Below the pieces are notes generated by a model, which did not search any database, was not told where the DNA came from, and worked only from the letters and a program-made list of their open reading frames with translations. From Planctomycetaceae bacterium (GTDB taxonomy: Bacteria > Planctomycetota > Planctomycetia > Planctomycetales > Planctomycetaceae), in NCBI GenBank assembly GCA_028284885.1, contig JANQQW010000265.1, positions 1 through 45,909 on the forward strand: 45,909 nucleotides of DNA. Direction: 5' to 3'. Positions 9,148 through 17,332 of the stretch are shown in pieces. Positions within the stretch are counted from its first letter, which is position 1. Each line of letters opens with the position of its first letter. A program made the position numbers and the translations under genes.

Positions 9148-10455
9148 ATGACCGACTCCGCGCCGTCCAGCACCACCGTCGAACCGCCGCTCGAGAGCTC
9201 GCCGCTGCTCGCCGGCGAACGGGTGACGTTCACCGGCACGCTCGCCTCGATGACGCACGACGCGGCCCGGCGGCTCGTCGAGGAGCACGGCGGGTCGACG
9301 ACGGACCACGCCAGCCGGCAGACGACGATGCTGGTCGTCGGAGAGGAGGGCTGGCCGCTCGAGGAGAACGGCGAACCGTCGCAGGCGTTCCAGCACGTCA
9401 CCGAGTGGATCGCCGAGGGGCTGACGATCGAGCTGGTCCGCGAGTCCGACTGGCTGCGGCTCCTCGGCCTCGACGAGCGTCGTGACGAGGTCCACCGGCT
9501 TTACACTCCGGCCATGCTGAATCAGTTGCTGGGCGTCTCCGTGTCCGACGTCCGCCGCTGGGCCCGGTTGGGACTGATCCGCCCGGTCCGCCGTGTGCAC
9601 CGGCTGCCGTACTTCGACTTCCAAGAGGTGACGAGCGCCCGCCGCATCGTCCAGTTGCTCGACTCCGGCACCAGTCGCGACCGGATCGAACAGGGTCTGC
9701 GAGAACTGCAGACCCGCTTCCCCGACGTCGAACGGCCGCTCGCCCAACTCGACCTGCTCGCCGACGAACGTCGCCTGCTGTACCGGGACGAACGGAGTCT
9801 CGTCGATCCCCACAGCCGGCAGCGGCACTTCGACTTCGACGAGTCGCACGGGGCGGCGGCTGACGACGTGGACGGGACGCACGGCGAGTCGGAGCCTACC
9901 GCGACGCTGCTGCTGCACGACCCGGAACGTTCCGAGACCGACGACCGGCTCGACTGGACAGCGGCCGACTGGTTCCAACAGGGATGCGTGCTGAGCAACG
10001 AGGGGAATTTCGCCGAGGCGGTCGAGGCCTTCCGCACCGCCCTGCTCCAGTTGCCGGACGAACCGGAGTTCCACCTTCACTTGGCCGAAGCGCTCTATCG
10101 AAACGGCATGGCCGAGGCCGCGCTCGAGCGATACCACGTCGCGGTCGAACTGGACCACGAGTACGTCGAGGCGTGGACACAGATCGGCTGCCTGCACGAG
10201 GAACGAGGCGAACTCGCCCCGGCGCTCGACGCGTACCGCGTCGCCCTCGAGGTCCACCCGGAGTACCCCGACGCCCACCTGTTTCTCGCCGACGCCCTGC
10301 ACAAACAGGGGCGTACGGAAGAGGCGATTCCGCACTGGCGAACGTACCTGCTCTACGACACCCGCGGCCCCTGGGCCGAGCGGGCCCGCACCCAGCTCGA
10401 GCGCGCCGGGGCCGCCGAGAGCGACGAGCCCTCCCACGATCCGGAGAACACGTGA
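9148..10455 (+). CDS. BRCT-MerR-type HTH-TPR fusion protein
   Basis: 435 residues. Residues 20-107 look like a BRCT domain (G-x-x-V-x-F-T-G-x-L then a conserved GG, Trp87 in VTEWIAEG), as in NAD-dependent ligases. Residues 117-190 resemble the MerR-type winged helix (YTPAMLNQLLGVSVSDVRRW, then the R-L-x-Y-F-D-F wing). Residues 190-275 are an acidic linker, and 280-415 hold at least three TPR motifs (A-E-A-x-x-x-Y/F-x-x-A-L/V). BRCT domains bind phospho-proteins or DNA ends and MerR-type domains bind operator DNA; no effector domain is seen. The ATG at 9148 is chosen because upstream sequence in frame has no domain character and overlaps the glyA promoter. The stop overlaps the next start (TGATG), implying translational coupling with the cupredoxin-like gene. 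Confidence 0.82.
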   Translation: MTDSAPSSTTVEPPLESSPLLAGERVTFTGTLASMTHDAARRLVEEHGGSTTDHASRQTTMLVVGEEGWPLEENGEPSQAFQHVTEWIAEGLTIELVRESDWLRLLGLDERRDEVHRLYTPAMLNQLLGVSVSDVRRWARLGLIRPVRRVHRLPYFDFQEVTSARRIVQLLDSGTSRDRIEQGLRELQTRFPDVERPLAQLDLLADERRLLYRDERSLVDPHSRQRHFDFDESHGAAADDVDGTHGESEPTATLLLHDPERSETDDRLDWTAADWFQQGCVLSNEGNFAEAVEAFRTALLQLPDEPEFHLHLAEALYRNGMAEAALERYHVAVELDHEYVEAWTQIGCLHEERGELAPALDAYRVALEVHPEYPDAHLFLADALHKQGRTEEAIPHWRTYLLYDTRGPWAERARTQLERAGAAESDEPSHDPENT

Positions 10456-11240
10456 TGCGTCCGACAGCCGGTTTCCTGCTCGCGGTCGCCCTCCTCTCCG
10501 GCGGTTCGGCCGCCGAGGCCCAGTGGGGCGAACTGCGGATGCGGTTCACCTACGACGGCACGCCACCGCAGCAGCCGTTGCTCGAGATCAACAAGGACCA
10601 GGCACTCTGCGTCCCGTTCAAGTTGCGGGACCGTGAACTGGACGTCGACCCGAAGTCCAAGGGGATCGCGAACGTGGTCGTCTGGCTCGACGAGAAGAAG
10701 TCGGGCAGGATGCCGAACGTCCACCCGAAGGCCGCCGCACGGGCGAAGCTGCCGGTCACGCTGACGAACGTGAACTGCTCGTTCGAGCCGCGGATCGTGA
10801 CGATGCAGGCCGGCGGCACGCTGCTCGTCGGCAACCAGGACCCCGTGGCGCATGCCGCGGCCGTCTTCTTCCGAAAGAACACGCCGATCAACGTGGCGCT
10901 CGTTCCGAAGGGGAAGGAGACGAAGACCGTCGACAAGGCCGAGTCGCTGCCGTCGCCCGTCAGCTGCCCGATCCACGCCTGGATGAAGGGCTTCGTCGTG
11001 GTCCGGGAGCATCCCTACGCGGCGGTCAGCGGTAAGGACGGCACGCTCGTGTTGCCGGACCTGCCCGCCGGCCAGTGGACCTTCCGTGTCTGGCACGAGG
11101 TGCCCGGCTACGTCTCCGACGTGTCCGTCGGCGGCGAGGCCACGCGTTGGACGCGCGGCTACCTGACCGTCGACGTCCCGGCCGACGGCAAGCTCGACCT
11201 CGGCGACGTCGTGGTCGATGCCGACGAGTTCGAGGACTGA
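10455..11240 (+). CDS. Exported cupredoxin-like protein (MauL-like) with carboxypeptidase-regulatory-type tail
   Basis: 261 residues with a signal peptide (hydrophobic 5-16, cleavage near AEA-Q23). Type-1 copper ligands can be proposed: His in PVAHAAAV, then Cys, His and Met in the compact CPIHAWMKG. This arrangement is known from plastocyanin-like proteins found with methylamine and PQQ dehydrogenases. The following segment HPYAAVSGKDGTLVLPDLP with GQWTFRVWHE is a beta-sandwich turn typical of carboxypeptidase regulatory-like domains. GGAG lies 8 nt before the ATG inside the upstream gene, and start and stop share one base. It is followed 39 nt later by a PQQ-type sugar dehydrogenase; a role as its periplasmic electron acceptor is inferred. 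Confidence 0.75.
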   Translation: MRPTAGFLLAVALLSGGSAAEAQWGELRMRFTYDGTPPQQPLLEINKDQALCVPFKLRDRELDVDPKSKGIANVVVWLDEKKSGRMPNVHPKAAARAKLPVTLTNVNCSFEPRIVTMQAGGTLLVGNQDPVAHAAAVFFRKNTPINVALVPKGKETKTVDKAESLPSPVSCPIHAWMKGFVVVREHPYAAVSGKDGTLVLPDLPAGQWTFRVWHEVPGYVSDVSVGGEATRWTRGYLTVDVPADGKLDLGDVVVDADEFED

Positions 11241-11279
11241 CTCACCCAGATTCGACTTTCCCCTCTTCGAGAGACCACC

Positions 11280-12461
11280 ATGCACCGACTGTTGCCCGCC
11301 CTCCTCCTCGCCCTGCCCTGCTCGGCGCTCGCCGAAGTGCCCGAGACCCCCGCGGCCGTGAAGGCCGTGCGAGTCTTCGAGGAGCTCCGTTTCGACCGGC
11401 CGATCGTCGTCACGCACGACGGCGTCCACGCCGACCGCATCTACGTCGCCGAGCAGAAGGGGCGGATCGTCTCCTTCGAGAAGAAGCCCGACGTCGAAGA
11501 GACCCACGAGGTGCTCGACATCCGCGCGAAGGTCGCCTACGCCGACAAGATGAACGAGGAAGGGCTACTCGGCTTCGCGTTCCACCCGAAGTTCGCCGAG
11601 AACGGCCTCGTCTTCCTGTACTACACGCTGAAGGACCCGAAGCACACGTCGGTCGTCTGCGAGTTCACCTCGCCGGACGGCGGCAAGACGATCGACCCGG
11701 CGTCCGAGAAGGAGATCCTGCGGATCGAGCAGCCGTTCTGGAACCACAACGGCGGCACGATCGCCTTCGGCCCCGACGGCCACCTCTACGTCGGCCTCGG
11801 CGACGGCGGCAGCGGCGGCGACCCCAAGGGGAACGGCCAGAACCTCGCCACGCTCCTCGGCAGCATCCTCCGGATCGACGTCGACCGACGAACCGAGGAC
11901 GCGAAATACAGCGTGCCGAAGGACAACCCGTTCGTCGGCCGCAAGGGGGCCCGCCCAGAGATCTGGGCGTACGGCCTCCGGAACGTCTGGCGGATGAGCT
12001 TCGACCGTGAGACGGGCCGACTCTGGGCGGCCGACGTCGGCCAGAACCTGTGGGAGGAGATCAACGTCATCGAGAAGGGCGGGAACTACGGCTGGAACGT
12101 CCGCGAGGCCCTGCATCCCTTCAACCCGAAGGCCCCCAAGGTCGAGCCGAAGAACACCCCCACCCCGAAGGGCCTGATCGACCCGGTCTTCGAGTACCAC
12201 CACGACGTCGGCAAGTCGATCACCGGCGGCTACGTCTACCGGGGCAAGGCGATGCCCTCGCTCGTCGGGCAGTACGTCTACGCCGACTACGTCACCGGCC
12301 TGATCTGGGCCCTCGAGTACGACGAGAAGTCCGGCAAGGCGGTTGCGAACCACCCGATCGAGGGGCCGAAGCTCCCGGTGATGTCCTTCGGCGAGGACGC
12401 CGCCGGCGAGCTCTACTTCACCACGACCTTCGGCCTGCTCTACGGCTTCGAGGAGAAGTGA
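11280..12461 (+). CDS. PQQ-dependent sugar dehydrogenase-like secreted beta-propeller
   Basis: 393 residues with a signal peptide (hydrophobic 4-16, cleavage after SALA). It carries the hallmarks of the glucose/sorbosone dehydrogenase family: EEGLLGFAFHPKF, NHNGGTIAFGPDGHLYVGLGDGG with the catalytic-type His, YGLRNVWR, and GGNYGWN. These six-bladed propellers oxidise aldoses in the periplasm with PQQ. PQQ synthesis genes are not in the window, and planctomycetes hold many paralogues of unproven activity, so the substrate is open. GAGAG sits 7 nt before the ATG. It is the last gene of the operon begun at 9148, with paired hairpins right after its stop. Confidence 0.88.
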   Translation: MHRLLPALLLALPCSALAEVPETPAAVKAVRVFEELRFDRPIVVTHDGVHADRIYVAEQKGRIVSFEKKPDVEETHEVLDIRAKVAYADKMNEEGLLGFAFHPKFAENGLVFLYYTLKDPKHTSVVCEFTSPDGGKTIDPASEKEILRIEQPFWNHNGGTIAFGPDGHLYVGLGDGGSGGDPKGNGQNLATLLGSILRIDVDRRTEDAKYSVPKDNPFVGRKGARPEIWAYGLRNVWRMSFDRETGRLWAADVGQNLWEEINVIEKGGNYGWNVREALHPFNPKAPKVEPKNTPTPKGLIDPVFEYHHDVGKSITGGYVYRGKAMPSLVGQYVYADYVTGLIWALEYDEKSGKAVANHPIEGPKLPVMSFGEDAAGELYFTTTFGLLYGFEEK

Positions 12462-12490
12462 CCGACGACAGGTCGGTTCGACGCGGTCGA
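12461..12490. terminator. Two adjacent hairpins between convergent genes
   Basis: ACCGAC/GTCGGT with a 5-nt loop (12461-12477) is followed directly by TCGAC/GTCGA with a 3-nt loop (12478-12490). They fill the 30-bp gap between the sugar dehydrogenase and accA stops and could end transcripts from both sides. There is no T-tract, so a bidirectional or Rho-assisted terminator is inferred from position and symmetry. Confidence 0.4.
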
Positions 12491-12491
12491 C

Positions 12492-13484
12492 TCACTCGGC
12501 CGCGTCGGGCTCGACGGTCTCCTCGGCCTCTTCGAGGAAGACGCCGATGCGGCGGAACTTCTCGTAGCGACGGTCGAGCAGTTCCTCGGTCGAGAGGCCT
12601 TGGAGTTCGCGGATCGCTCCGACGAGCGCCGTCTGCAGCCGCGTCGCCATCGCCCGGTGGTCCCGGTGTGCCCCGCCGGGCGGCTCCTCGACGATCTCGT
12701 CGACGATGCCCAGTTCCAGCAGGTCCTTGCTCGTGAACCGCAGGGCCTTGGCGGCCTCCTCGGCGTGGCGAACGTGCTTCCACAGTATGCCGGCGCATCC
12801 CTCGGGGCTGATGACCGAGTAGTAGGCGAACTCGAGGATGGCGACGTGGTCGCCGATGCCGATCCCCAACGCCCCGCCGCTGCCCCCCTCGCCGATCACC
12901 ACGCAGACGATCGGCGTCGGCAGCTGTGACATCTCGCGGAGGTTGTGGGCGATCGTGTAGGCCTGCCCCCGCTCCTCGGCCCCGATGCCCGGGTAGGCAC
13001 CGGGCGTGTCGATCAGACAGACGATCGGCAGCCCGAACTTCGCGGCGAGCTCCATCTTCTGCATCGCCTTGCGATAACCCTCCGGATGGGCACACCCGTA
13101 GAAGCACTCGGTGCGTTCCTCCAGGTTCCGCCCTTTCCGCTGGGCGACGAGTAGCACCTTCTGGCCGTCGAGCTTGGCGAACCCGGTGACGATGGCCCGG
13201 TCGTCGCCGAAGGCCCGGTCGCCGTGCAGTTCGACGAACTCGTCGAAGACCAGCTCGACGTAGTCGGCCGACTGAGGGCGTTGCTGGTGCCGGGCGACCT
13301 GCACGGTCTGCCAGGCGTCGAGGTTCGCGAACACCTCCCGCTTCTTGTGCTCGATCTCGATCCGCAGGTTGCGGATCGCCTCACGGAGCGCGGGGGTCGG
13401 CTCGTCCTGTTCCTCGAGCTTGGCGAGCTGTTCCTCGAGTTCGTAGACGGGCTTCTCGAACGGGAGCCGGTGGGAGATCGACAT
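12492..13484 (-). CDS. accA: Acetyl-CoA carboxylase carboxyltransferase, alpha subunit
   Basis: 330 residues, normal AccA length. With AccD it transfers the carboxyl group from biotin carrier protein to acetyl-CoA, the first step of fatty acid synthesis. Diagnostic stretches are LEFEKP-type start (LPFEKPVYELE), FVELHGDRAFGDD, RNFG-type GCAHPEGYRKA, DTPGAYPG, GEGGSGGALGI and SVISPEGCA. ATG at 13484 is preferred to an in-frame start 23 codons upstream because family homology begins at the former. It is downstream of the kinase gene with a perfect hairpin between, so probably a separate transcript. AccD is not in the window. Confidence 0.96.
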   Translation of the reverse strand: MSISHRLPFEKPVYELEEQLAKLEEQDEPTPALREAIRNLRIEIEHKKREVFANLDAWQTVQVARHQQRPQSADYVELVFDEFVELHGDRAFGDDRAIVTGFAKLDGQKVLLVAQRKGRNLEERTECFYGCAHPEGYRKAMQKMELAAKFGLPIVCLIDTPGAYPGIGAEERGQAYTIAHNLREMSQLPTPIVCVVIGEGGSGGALGIGIGDHVAILEFAYYSVISPEGCAGILWKHVRHAEEAAKALRFTSKDLLELGIVDEIVEEPPGGAHRDHRAMATRLQTALVGAIRELQGLSTEELLDRRYEKFRRIGVFLEEAEETVEPDAAE

Positions 13485-13544
13485 GGGACGGGGCCGGCGT
13501 TCCGGCGGGGTGCGAAGGGGGGATTCGGTTCGGTGCGACGAATG

Positions 13545-13562
13545 TTCGGGCAACCGCCCGAA
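13545..13562 (-). terminator. Perfect 7-bp hairpin after the kinase gene
   Basis: TTCGGGC-GGTT-GCCCGAA on the minus strand, 28 nt after the kinase stop and about 60 nt before the accA start. A tetraloop stem of this kind suits a terminator or a 3'-end stabiliser; a T-tract is lacking. Confidence 0.45.
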
Positions 13563-13590
13563 AGTTGCAATCGCCGTCGGACGCGCTGCG

Positions 13591-14898
13591 TCAGATGACG
13601 TCGGGCAGTTCCGTCATCGGCGGCAGCTCGTTCGGCGGTCGCCGGACGGGAGGAGCCTCGGACTCGGCCGGCGGCTGCGGCGGTTGTGCCTGCTGCGGCT
13701 GACCCTGCTGTGGGTACGGCTGCTGGGGATATGGCTGCGGCGGATACGGCTGCTGAGGGTACGGCTGCTGCGGATACGGATACGGCTGCTGTGGTTGCGG
13801 AGCCTGCTGCGGGTAAGGCTGCGGTGGATACGGCTGCTGCGGATACGGTTGCTGGGGTTGGGGCGGGGCTGGCGGACGACTCGGGGCGGCCTGCGGCGGT
13901 GGGGTGGGAGCCGCTGGCTTGGACGACTGCGCCGCCGGCTGAGCCGGAGCTCGCACGGTGCCGCGGGCGGCCGTTCGCTTCGCGTCGGCACGACTGTCGA
14001 GCTGTCGTCCGACGGACTCGAGATCCGCCTCCTCCTCCCGCTTGGCCGCCGCACCGGGAACGATCGCCTCGCGGAACATCGGGACGGTGCGAATCGCCTG
14101 GTAGAGCTCGTCCATCGACCCGGGCCGGTTCTCGGGCTTCTTCGCGAGCATCCAGGTGACCAGTTGGTCGAGTTCCGACGTGACGTTCGGATTGTAGACC
14201 GACGGCGGGTCCGGCTTCTCGGCCAGATGCCGCTTTAGCAGGTCGTTCGGCGACGACCCCTTGAACGGAGGCGTGCCGGCGACCAGTTCGTACAGCGTGA
14301 CCCCCAGACTGTAGACGTCCGTCGCCGGCGTCGCGTGCCGCTTGCGAATCGTCTCGGGGGCGATGTACGTCCGCGTGCCCTGGATGGACTTCACCTTGCC
14401 ACCGAACAGCTTGCCGAGCCCCGAGGGAACCCGGGTCGCGAGGGCGAAGTCGATCACCTTCACCTCGCCGGCCCGGTTCGAGAGGATGTTGTCCGGCTTC
14501 ACGTCCTTGTGCACCCAGCCGTGCCGGTGGAGTTCGGCGAGAGCCAGGCAGGCCCCCTCCATCACCCGTCGCAGCCGAGCCTGCAATCCCTCCGGGTCGG
14601 CCTTCAACGAGTTCTTCAGGTTCGGGCCACGGAAGTACTCCATCACGATGAACGCCTCAGAACCAGTCATCGAGAACTGGTGGAACTCGATGAGGTTCGG
14701 GTGTTCGAGGGACGTCCCGACTCGGGCCTCGTGTCGCAGGGAACGGACGGCCTCCTTGTCCTGGAAGACGTGAGGAAGCATCAGCTTCATCACGTACCGT
14801 TCCGGGCCGCCGGGGTGGCCGACCTCCCAAATCTGCGTCTGGCTGCCGGCCGCGATGCAGTTGAGGAGTTGGTAGTCGCCGACGACGTGCTCGGACAT
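13591..14898 (-). CDS. Serine/threonine protein kinase with Pro/Gln-rich repeat tail
   Basis: 435 residues. Residues 8-275 are a Hanks-type kinase domain: Lys38 (VMKLM), Glu57, catalytic loop HKDVKPDN (Asp132, Asn137), Asp150 in DFA instead of DFG, and APE at 180-182. The Gly-rich loop (IAAGSQTQIW) is degenerate. Lys, both Asp and Asn are kept, so activity is possible. Residues 340-410 are tandem PQQPYP-type repeats with no membrane helix, so the protein is predicted cytosolic, with the tail probably disordered or a docking region. It would phosphorylate Ser/Thr of unknown partners. A TACAAT -10 and a perfect palindrome lie upstream. Confidence 0.92.
   Translation of the reverse strand: MSEHVVGDYQLLNCIAAGSQTQIWEVGHPGGPERYVMKLMLPHVFQDKEAVRSLRHEARVGTSLEHPNLIEFHQFSMTGSEAFIVMEYFRGPNLKNSLKADPEGLQARLRRVMEGACLALAELHRHGWVHKDVKPDNILSNRAGEVKVIDFALATRVPSGLGKLFGGKVKSIQGTRTYIAPETIRKRHATPATDVYSLGVTLYELVAGTPPFKGSSPNDLLKRHLAEKPDPPSVYNPNVTSELDQLVTWMLAKKPENRPGSMDELYQAIRTVPMFREAIVPGAAAKREEEADLESVGRQLDSRADAKRTAARGTVRAPAQPAAQSSKPAAPTPPPQAAPSRPPAPPQPQQPYPQQPYPPQPYPQQAPQPQQPYPYPQQPYPQQPYPPQPYPQQPYPQQGQPQQAQPPQPPAESEAPPVRRPPNELPPMTELPDVI
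13687..13862 (-). repeat. In-gene tandem repeat encoding PQQPYP-type units
   Basis: Degenerate 12-18 nt units (CAGCCGTATCCGCAG and variants) run through the 3' part of the kinase gene. An 18-residue block (PQQPYPQQPYPPQPYPQQ) occurs twice. Length change by slippage would keep the frame if whole codons are gained or lost. Confidence 0.75.
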
Positions 14899-14933
14899 GG
14901 GGCTGCCGTGAGACGGGGAGGCTGAGGAACGGC

Positions 14934-14963
14934 CTGCGATCGCAGACGCCGTCCGTCATTGTA
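14934..14963 (-). promoter_or_regulatory. -10 element and 12-bp palindrome before the kinase gene
   Basis: TACAAT on the minus strand (14963-14958; 5/6 to consensus) lies 60 nt before the kinase ATG. Just downstream of it, at about +6 to +18, is the perfect palindrome CTGCGATCGCAG (14934-14945). The placement suits a repressor site, but its centre GCGATCGC is also a short word that can recur by chance in GC-rich genomes. No good -35 is seen. Confidence 0.35.
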
Positions 14964-15012
14964 GACGAACGGCTGTGCGAACCGGAACGCCCTGCCCCGT
15001 CGATCGGGCGAC

Positions 15013-16080
15013 TCAGGACGGGGCGTCGTCCGGGTCGAACCGCTTCTTCGGCGGTTGCCGCCCACCCGCCGGTGTGGCCGGCTTCGGAGCACCGGCGCGG
15101 CGAACCTGGATTCCGTCTTCGAGCGGGATCGAGGAACTCGTGATCAACTCGTCTTCCTCGGTCAGGGCACCGCTCACGTAGCTCGTCGACTCGCCGACAC
15201 CCGACATCACTTGGACGGGCACGTCCGTCACGACGTTCGATCGGATGACCTGGACCTTGCGTCCGCCGTTGCCCTCGAGGTTCCCGATCGCCGAGTTGGG
15301 GACGATGCACACGGGGTTCTCCGGGATCAACGGCGTGCGGACAGTCTGGCCGACGGCGAAGTCCCCCTTGGAGTTGTCGACCACGACGACGGCCGAGACC
15401 GCGTCCACCACGATGTCGCGGATAGCATCGTACTTCGACGAGAGCGGCTGGACCCGTTCGATTCGGGCCTTGACCGTCTTGTCGGCGACGTCGAGGTCGA
15501 TCTCGGTCCCCTCGGCGGCCGCGCTCCGCGCCATCGGCAGTTCGACGACGAGCTTGGTCGTGTCCCCCACGGTCGCGACGAGGTCGCCAGCCCGCAGAAA
15601 CCGGCCGGGCGAGGCACCGGTCTCGAAGACGATCCCCGCGATCGGGCTCCGCAGCGTGGTCCGCTCGAACTTCAGGTTGGCGAGCTGGGCGTTCGCCTCC
15701 GCGGCCGTCGCGTTCGCCTGGGCCAGCTCGACCCCTCGCGAGTCGCCCTTCTCCTTCGCGAGGTCGAGTTCGATCTCGGCCACTCGCTGCAGGGCCTTCG
15801 CCCGCTCCAACTCGAATTGAGCCTCCGCGTTCTCCATCCGGGCGACGGTCTCCTCCTGACGGACGGTCGCGCCGGCCTGGTGCTCCAGCGACCGCAAGTA
15901 GCCGTCGGCCGGGGCGACCAGGTCGATCATCGTCGAGGGCTCCAGCTGCAGGGTGACCCGGTACTGCTGCGGGTCGATCAACCGCAACCGCATCCGCTTC
16001 ACTTCAACACGCTGCTGGGCGGCGGCCAACGACGGGAAGGCCAGAACGGCCAGAAGGCACAGAACGGATCGACGCGACAT
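15013..16080 (-). CDS. HlyD/RND-type periplasmic adaptor (membrane fusion) protein
   Basis: 355 residues with a signal peptide (hydrophobic 5-20, cleavage near AAA-Q). The mature part has the adaptor order: a lipoyl-like half (LVAPADGYLRSLEHQAGATV), a helical hairpin rich in Ala/Glu/Leu (about 80-140), the second lipoyl half (TTLRSPIAGIVFETGASPG), a beta-barrel with PLSSKYDAI, and a C-terminal membrane-proximal part. The tail (about 325-355) is Pro/Lys-rich. Such proteins link inner-membrane pumps to outer-membrane channels, yet no pump or TolC-like gene is adjacent. It could also be one of the stand-alone HlyD-like proteins common in planctomycetes. It is transcribed towards the kinase gene with a 114-nt gap. 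Confidence 0.85.
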   Translation of the reverse strand: MSRRSVLCLLAVLAFPSLAAAQQRVEVKRMRLRLIDPQQYRVTLQLEPSTMIDLVAPADGYLRSLEHQAGATVRQEETVARMENAEAQFELERAKALQRVAEIELDLAKEKGDSRGVELAQANATAAEANAQLANLKFERTTLRSPIAGIVFETGASPGRFLRAGDLVATVGDTTKLVVELPMARSAAAEGTEIDLDVADKTVKARIERVQPLSSKYDAIRDIVVDAVSAVVVVDNSKGDFAVGQTVRTPLIPENPVCIVPNSAIGNLEGNGGRKVQVIRSNVVTDVPVQVMSGVGESTSYVSGALTEEDELITSSSIPLEDGIQVRRAGAPKPATPAGGRQPPKKRFDPDDAPS

Positions 16081-16369
16081 CTTCAGAACCCCGGCTGAAC
16101 GTGTGGACGCAATGGCCCGCGATCTTAGTCCGACGAGCCGTCAGTTTCCCACGACGAGCCTCGGCGTCGCGTGAGTTTTCGATGAATCCGACGGTCCGGT
16201 GGCTGGACCGGCTGCTCCCTCCGCGGCCACCGGGACCGCAGACGCTTGCAGCACTCGGCCGGACGGCTCTGTCGCTGTCGAACGAAGGAGTGACCGGATC
16301 GCGGGTCGGACTTCGAAGCCGCGGGCCGATGCGATACCACTGCCCTCTGGCAACGAACACAGGTGAACC

Positions 16370-17311
16370 ATGTCCGACGGCACGACGATCTTCCGCGGTT
16401 GCATTCCCGCCCTGATGACCCCCTGCGGCGAGGACGGGACGCCCGACTTCGACGCTTTGGTCCGCAAGGGGGCCGAACTCGTCGAGATCGGCATGAAGGG
16501 CGTCGTCTACTGCGGCTCCATGGGGGACTGGCCCCTGCTGACCGACGACCAGCGTCGCGAGGGCGTTCGGCGACTCGTCGAGGCGGGCGTCCCCGTCGTC
16601 GTCGGAACGGGGGCCACCAGTCCGCGGAGCGCCGTCGACCACGCCCGGCACGCTGCCGAGGTGGGTGCCGCCGGACTGATGGTCATCCCCCGTGTGCTCT
16701 CGCGAGGGACCTCGCCCGCCGCCCAGAAGACGCACTTCTCCCGTGTTCTCGAGTGCGGGCTGCCGTCCGTCATCTACAACAGTCCGTACTACGGGTTCGA
16801 GACGCGGGCCGACCTCTTTTTCGACCTTCGCAGCCAGCACGACAATCTCGTCGGCTTCAAGGAGTTCGGTGGGGCCGACTCGCTGACCTACGCCTGCGAG
16901 CACATCACCGGGACCGCCCCGAACCTCGTGCTGCTCGTCGGCGTCGATACTCAGGTCTTCCACGGGTACGTCCACTGCAACGCCGCGGGGACGATCACCG
17001 GTGTCGGCAACGCCCTGCCCCGCGAGGTGCTGCGGTTCGTCACCCTCTGCGAACGGGCCGCCGCCGGCGACGTGGAGGCCCGTCGGCTCGCGGCCGAACT
17101 GTCCGAGGCGATGACCGTGCTCGCCACCTTCGACGAGGGACCGGACCTCGTCCTGCACTACAAGCAGCTGATGGTGCTCGAGGGGAACGCCGAGTACGCC
17201 CACCAACTCGACCGCACGGACGCCCTGAGGGAACCGCAGCGACAGTTCCTGACGGCACAGTGGAAACTGTTCCGCACCTGGTGGGACAACTGGCCCGGCC
17301 GCGACGACTGA
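16370..17311 (+). CDS. Dihydrodipicolinate synthase / N-acetylneuraminate lyase family aldolase
   Basis: 313 residues. It has the (beta/alpha)8 class I aldolase features: Schiff-base Lys164 in GFKEFGG and the Tyr in VIYNSPYYG (Tyr136). The pyruvate-carboxylate loop normally GTTGE is GSMGD (49-53), with Trp next, unlike true DapA. The reaction is thus pyruvate condensation or cleavage with an unknown partner. AGGTGA lies just before the ATG. The CCA-adding enzyme gene follows after 21 nt, likely in one transcript, though no pathway link is evident. Confidence 0.87.
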   Translation: MSDGTTIFRGCIPALMTPCGEDGTPDFDALVRKGAELVEIGMKGVVYCGSMGDWPLLTDDQRREGVRRLVEAGVPVVVGTGATSPRSAVDHARHAAEVGAAGLMVIPRVLSRGTSPAAQKTHFSRVLECGLPSVIYNSPYYGFETRADLFFDLRSQHDNLVGFKEFGGADSLTYACEHITGTAPNLVLLVGVDTQVFHGYVHCNAAGTITGVGNALPREVLRFVTLCERAAAGDVEARRLAAELSEAMTVLATFDEGPDLVLHYKQLMVLEGNAEYAHQLDRTDALREPQRQFLTAQWKLFRTWWDNWPGRDD

Positions 17312-17332
17312 GACGGCCGGTCGGAGTCACGC

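Noticed and set aside
13687-13862. CRISPR-like repeat
   Set aside because: The repeats are in frame inside the kinase gene, code for PQQPYP, and have no spacers.
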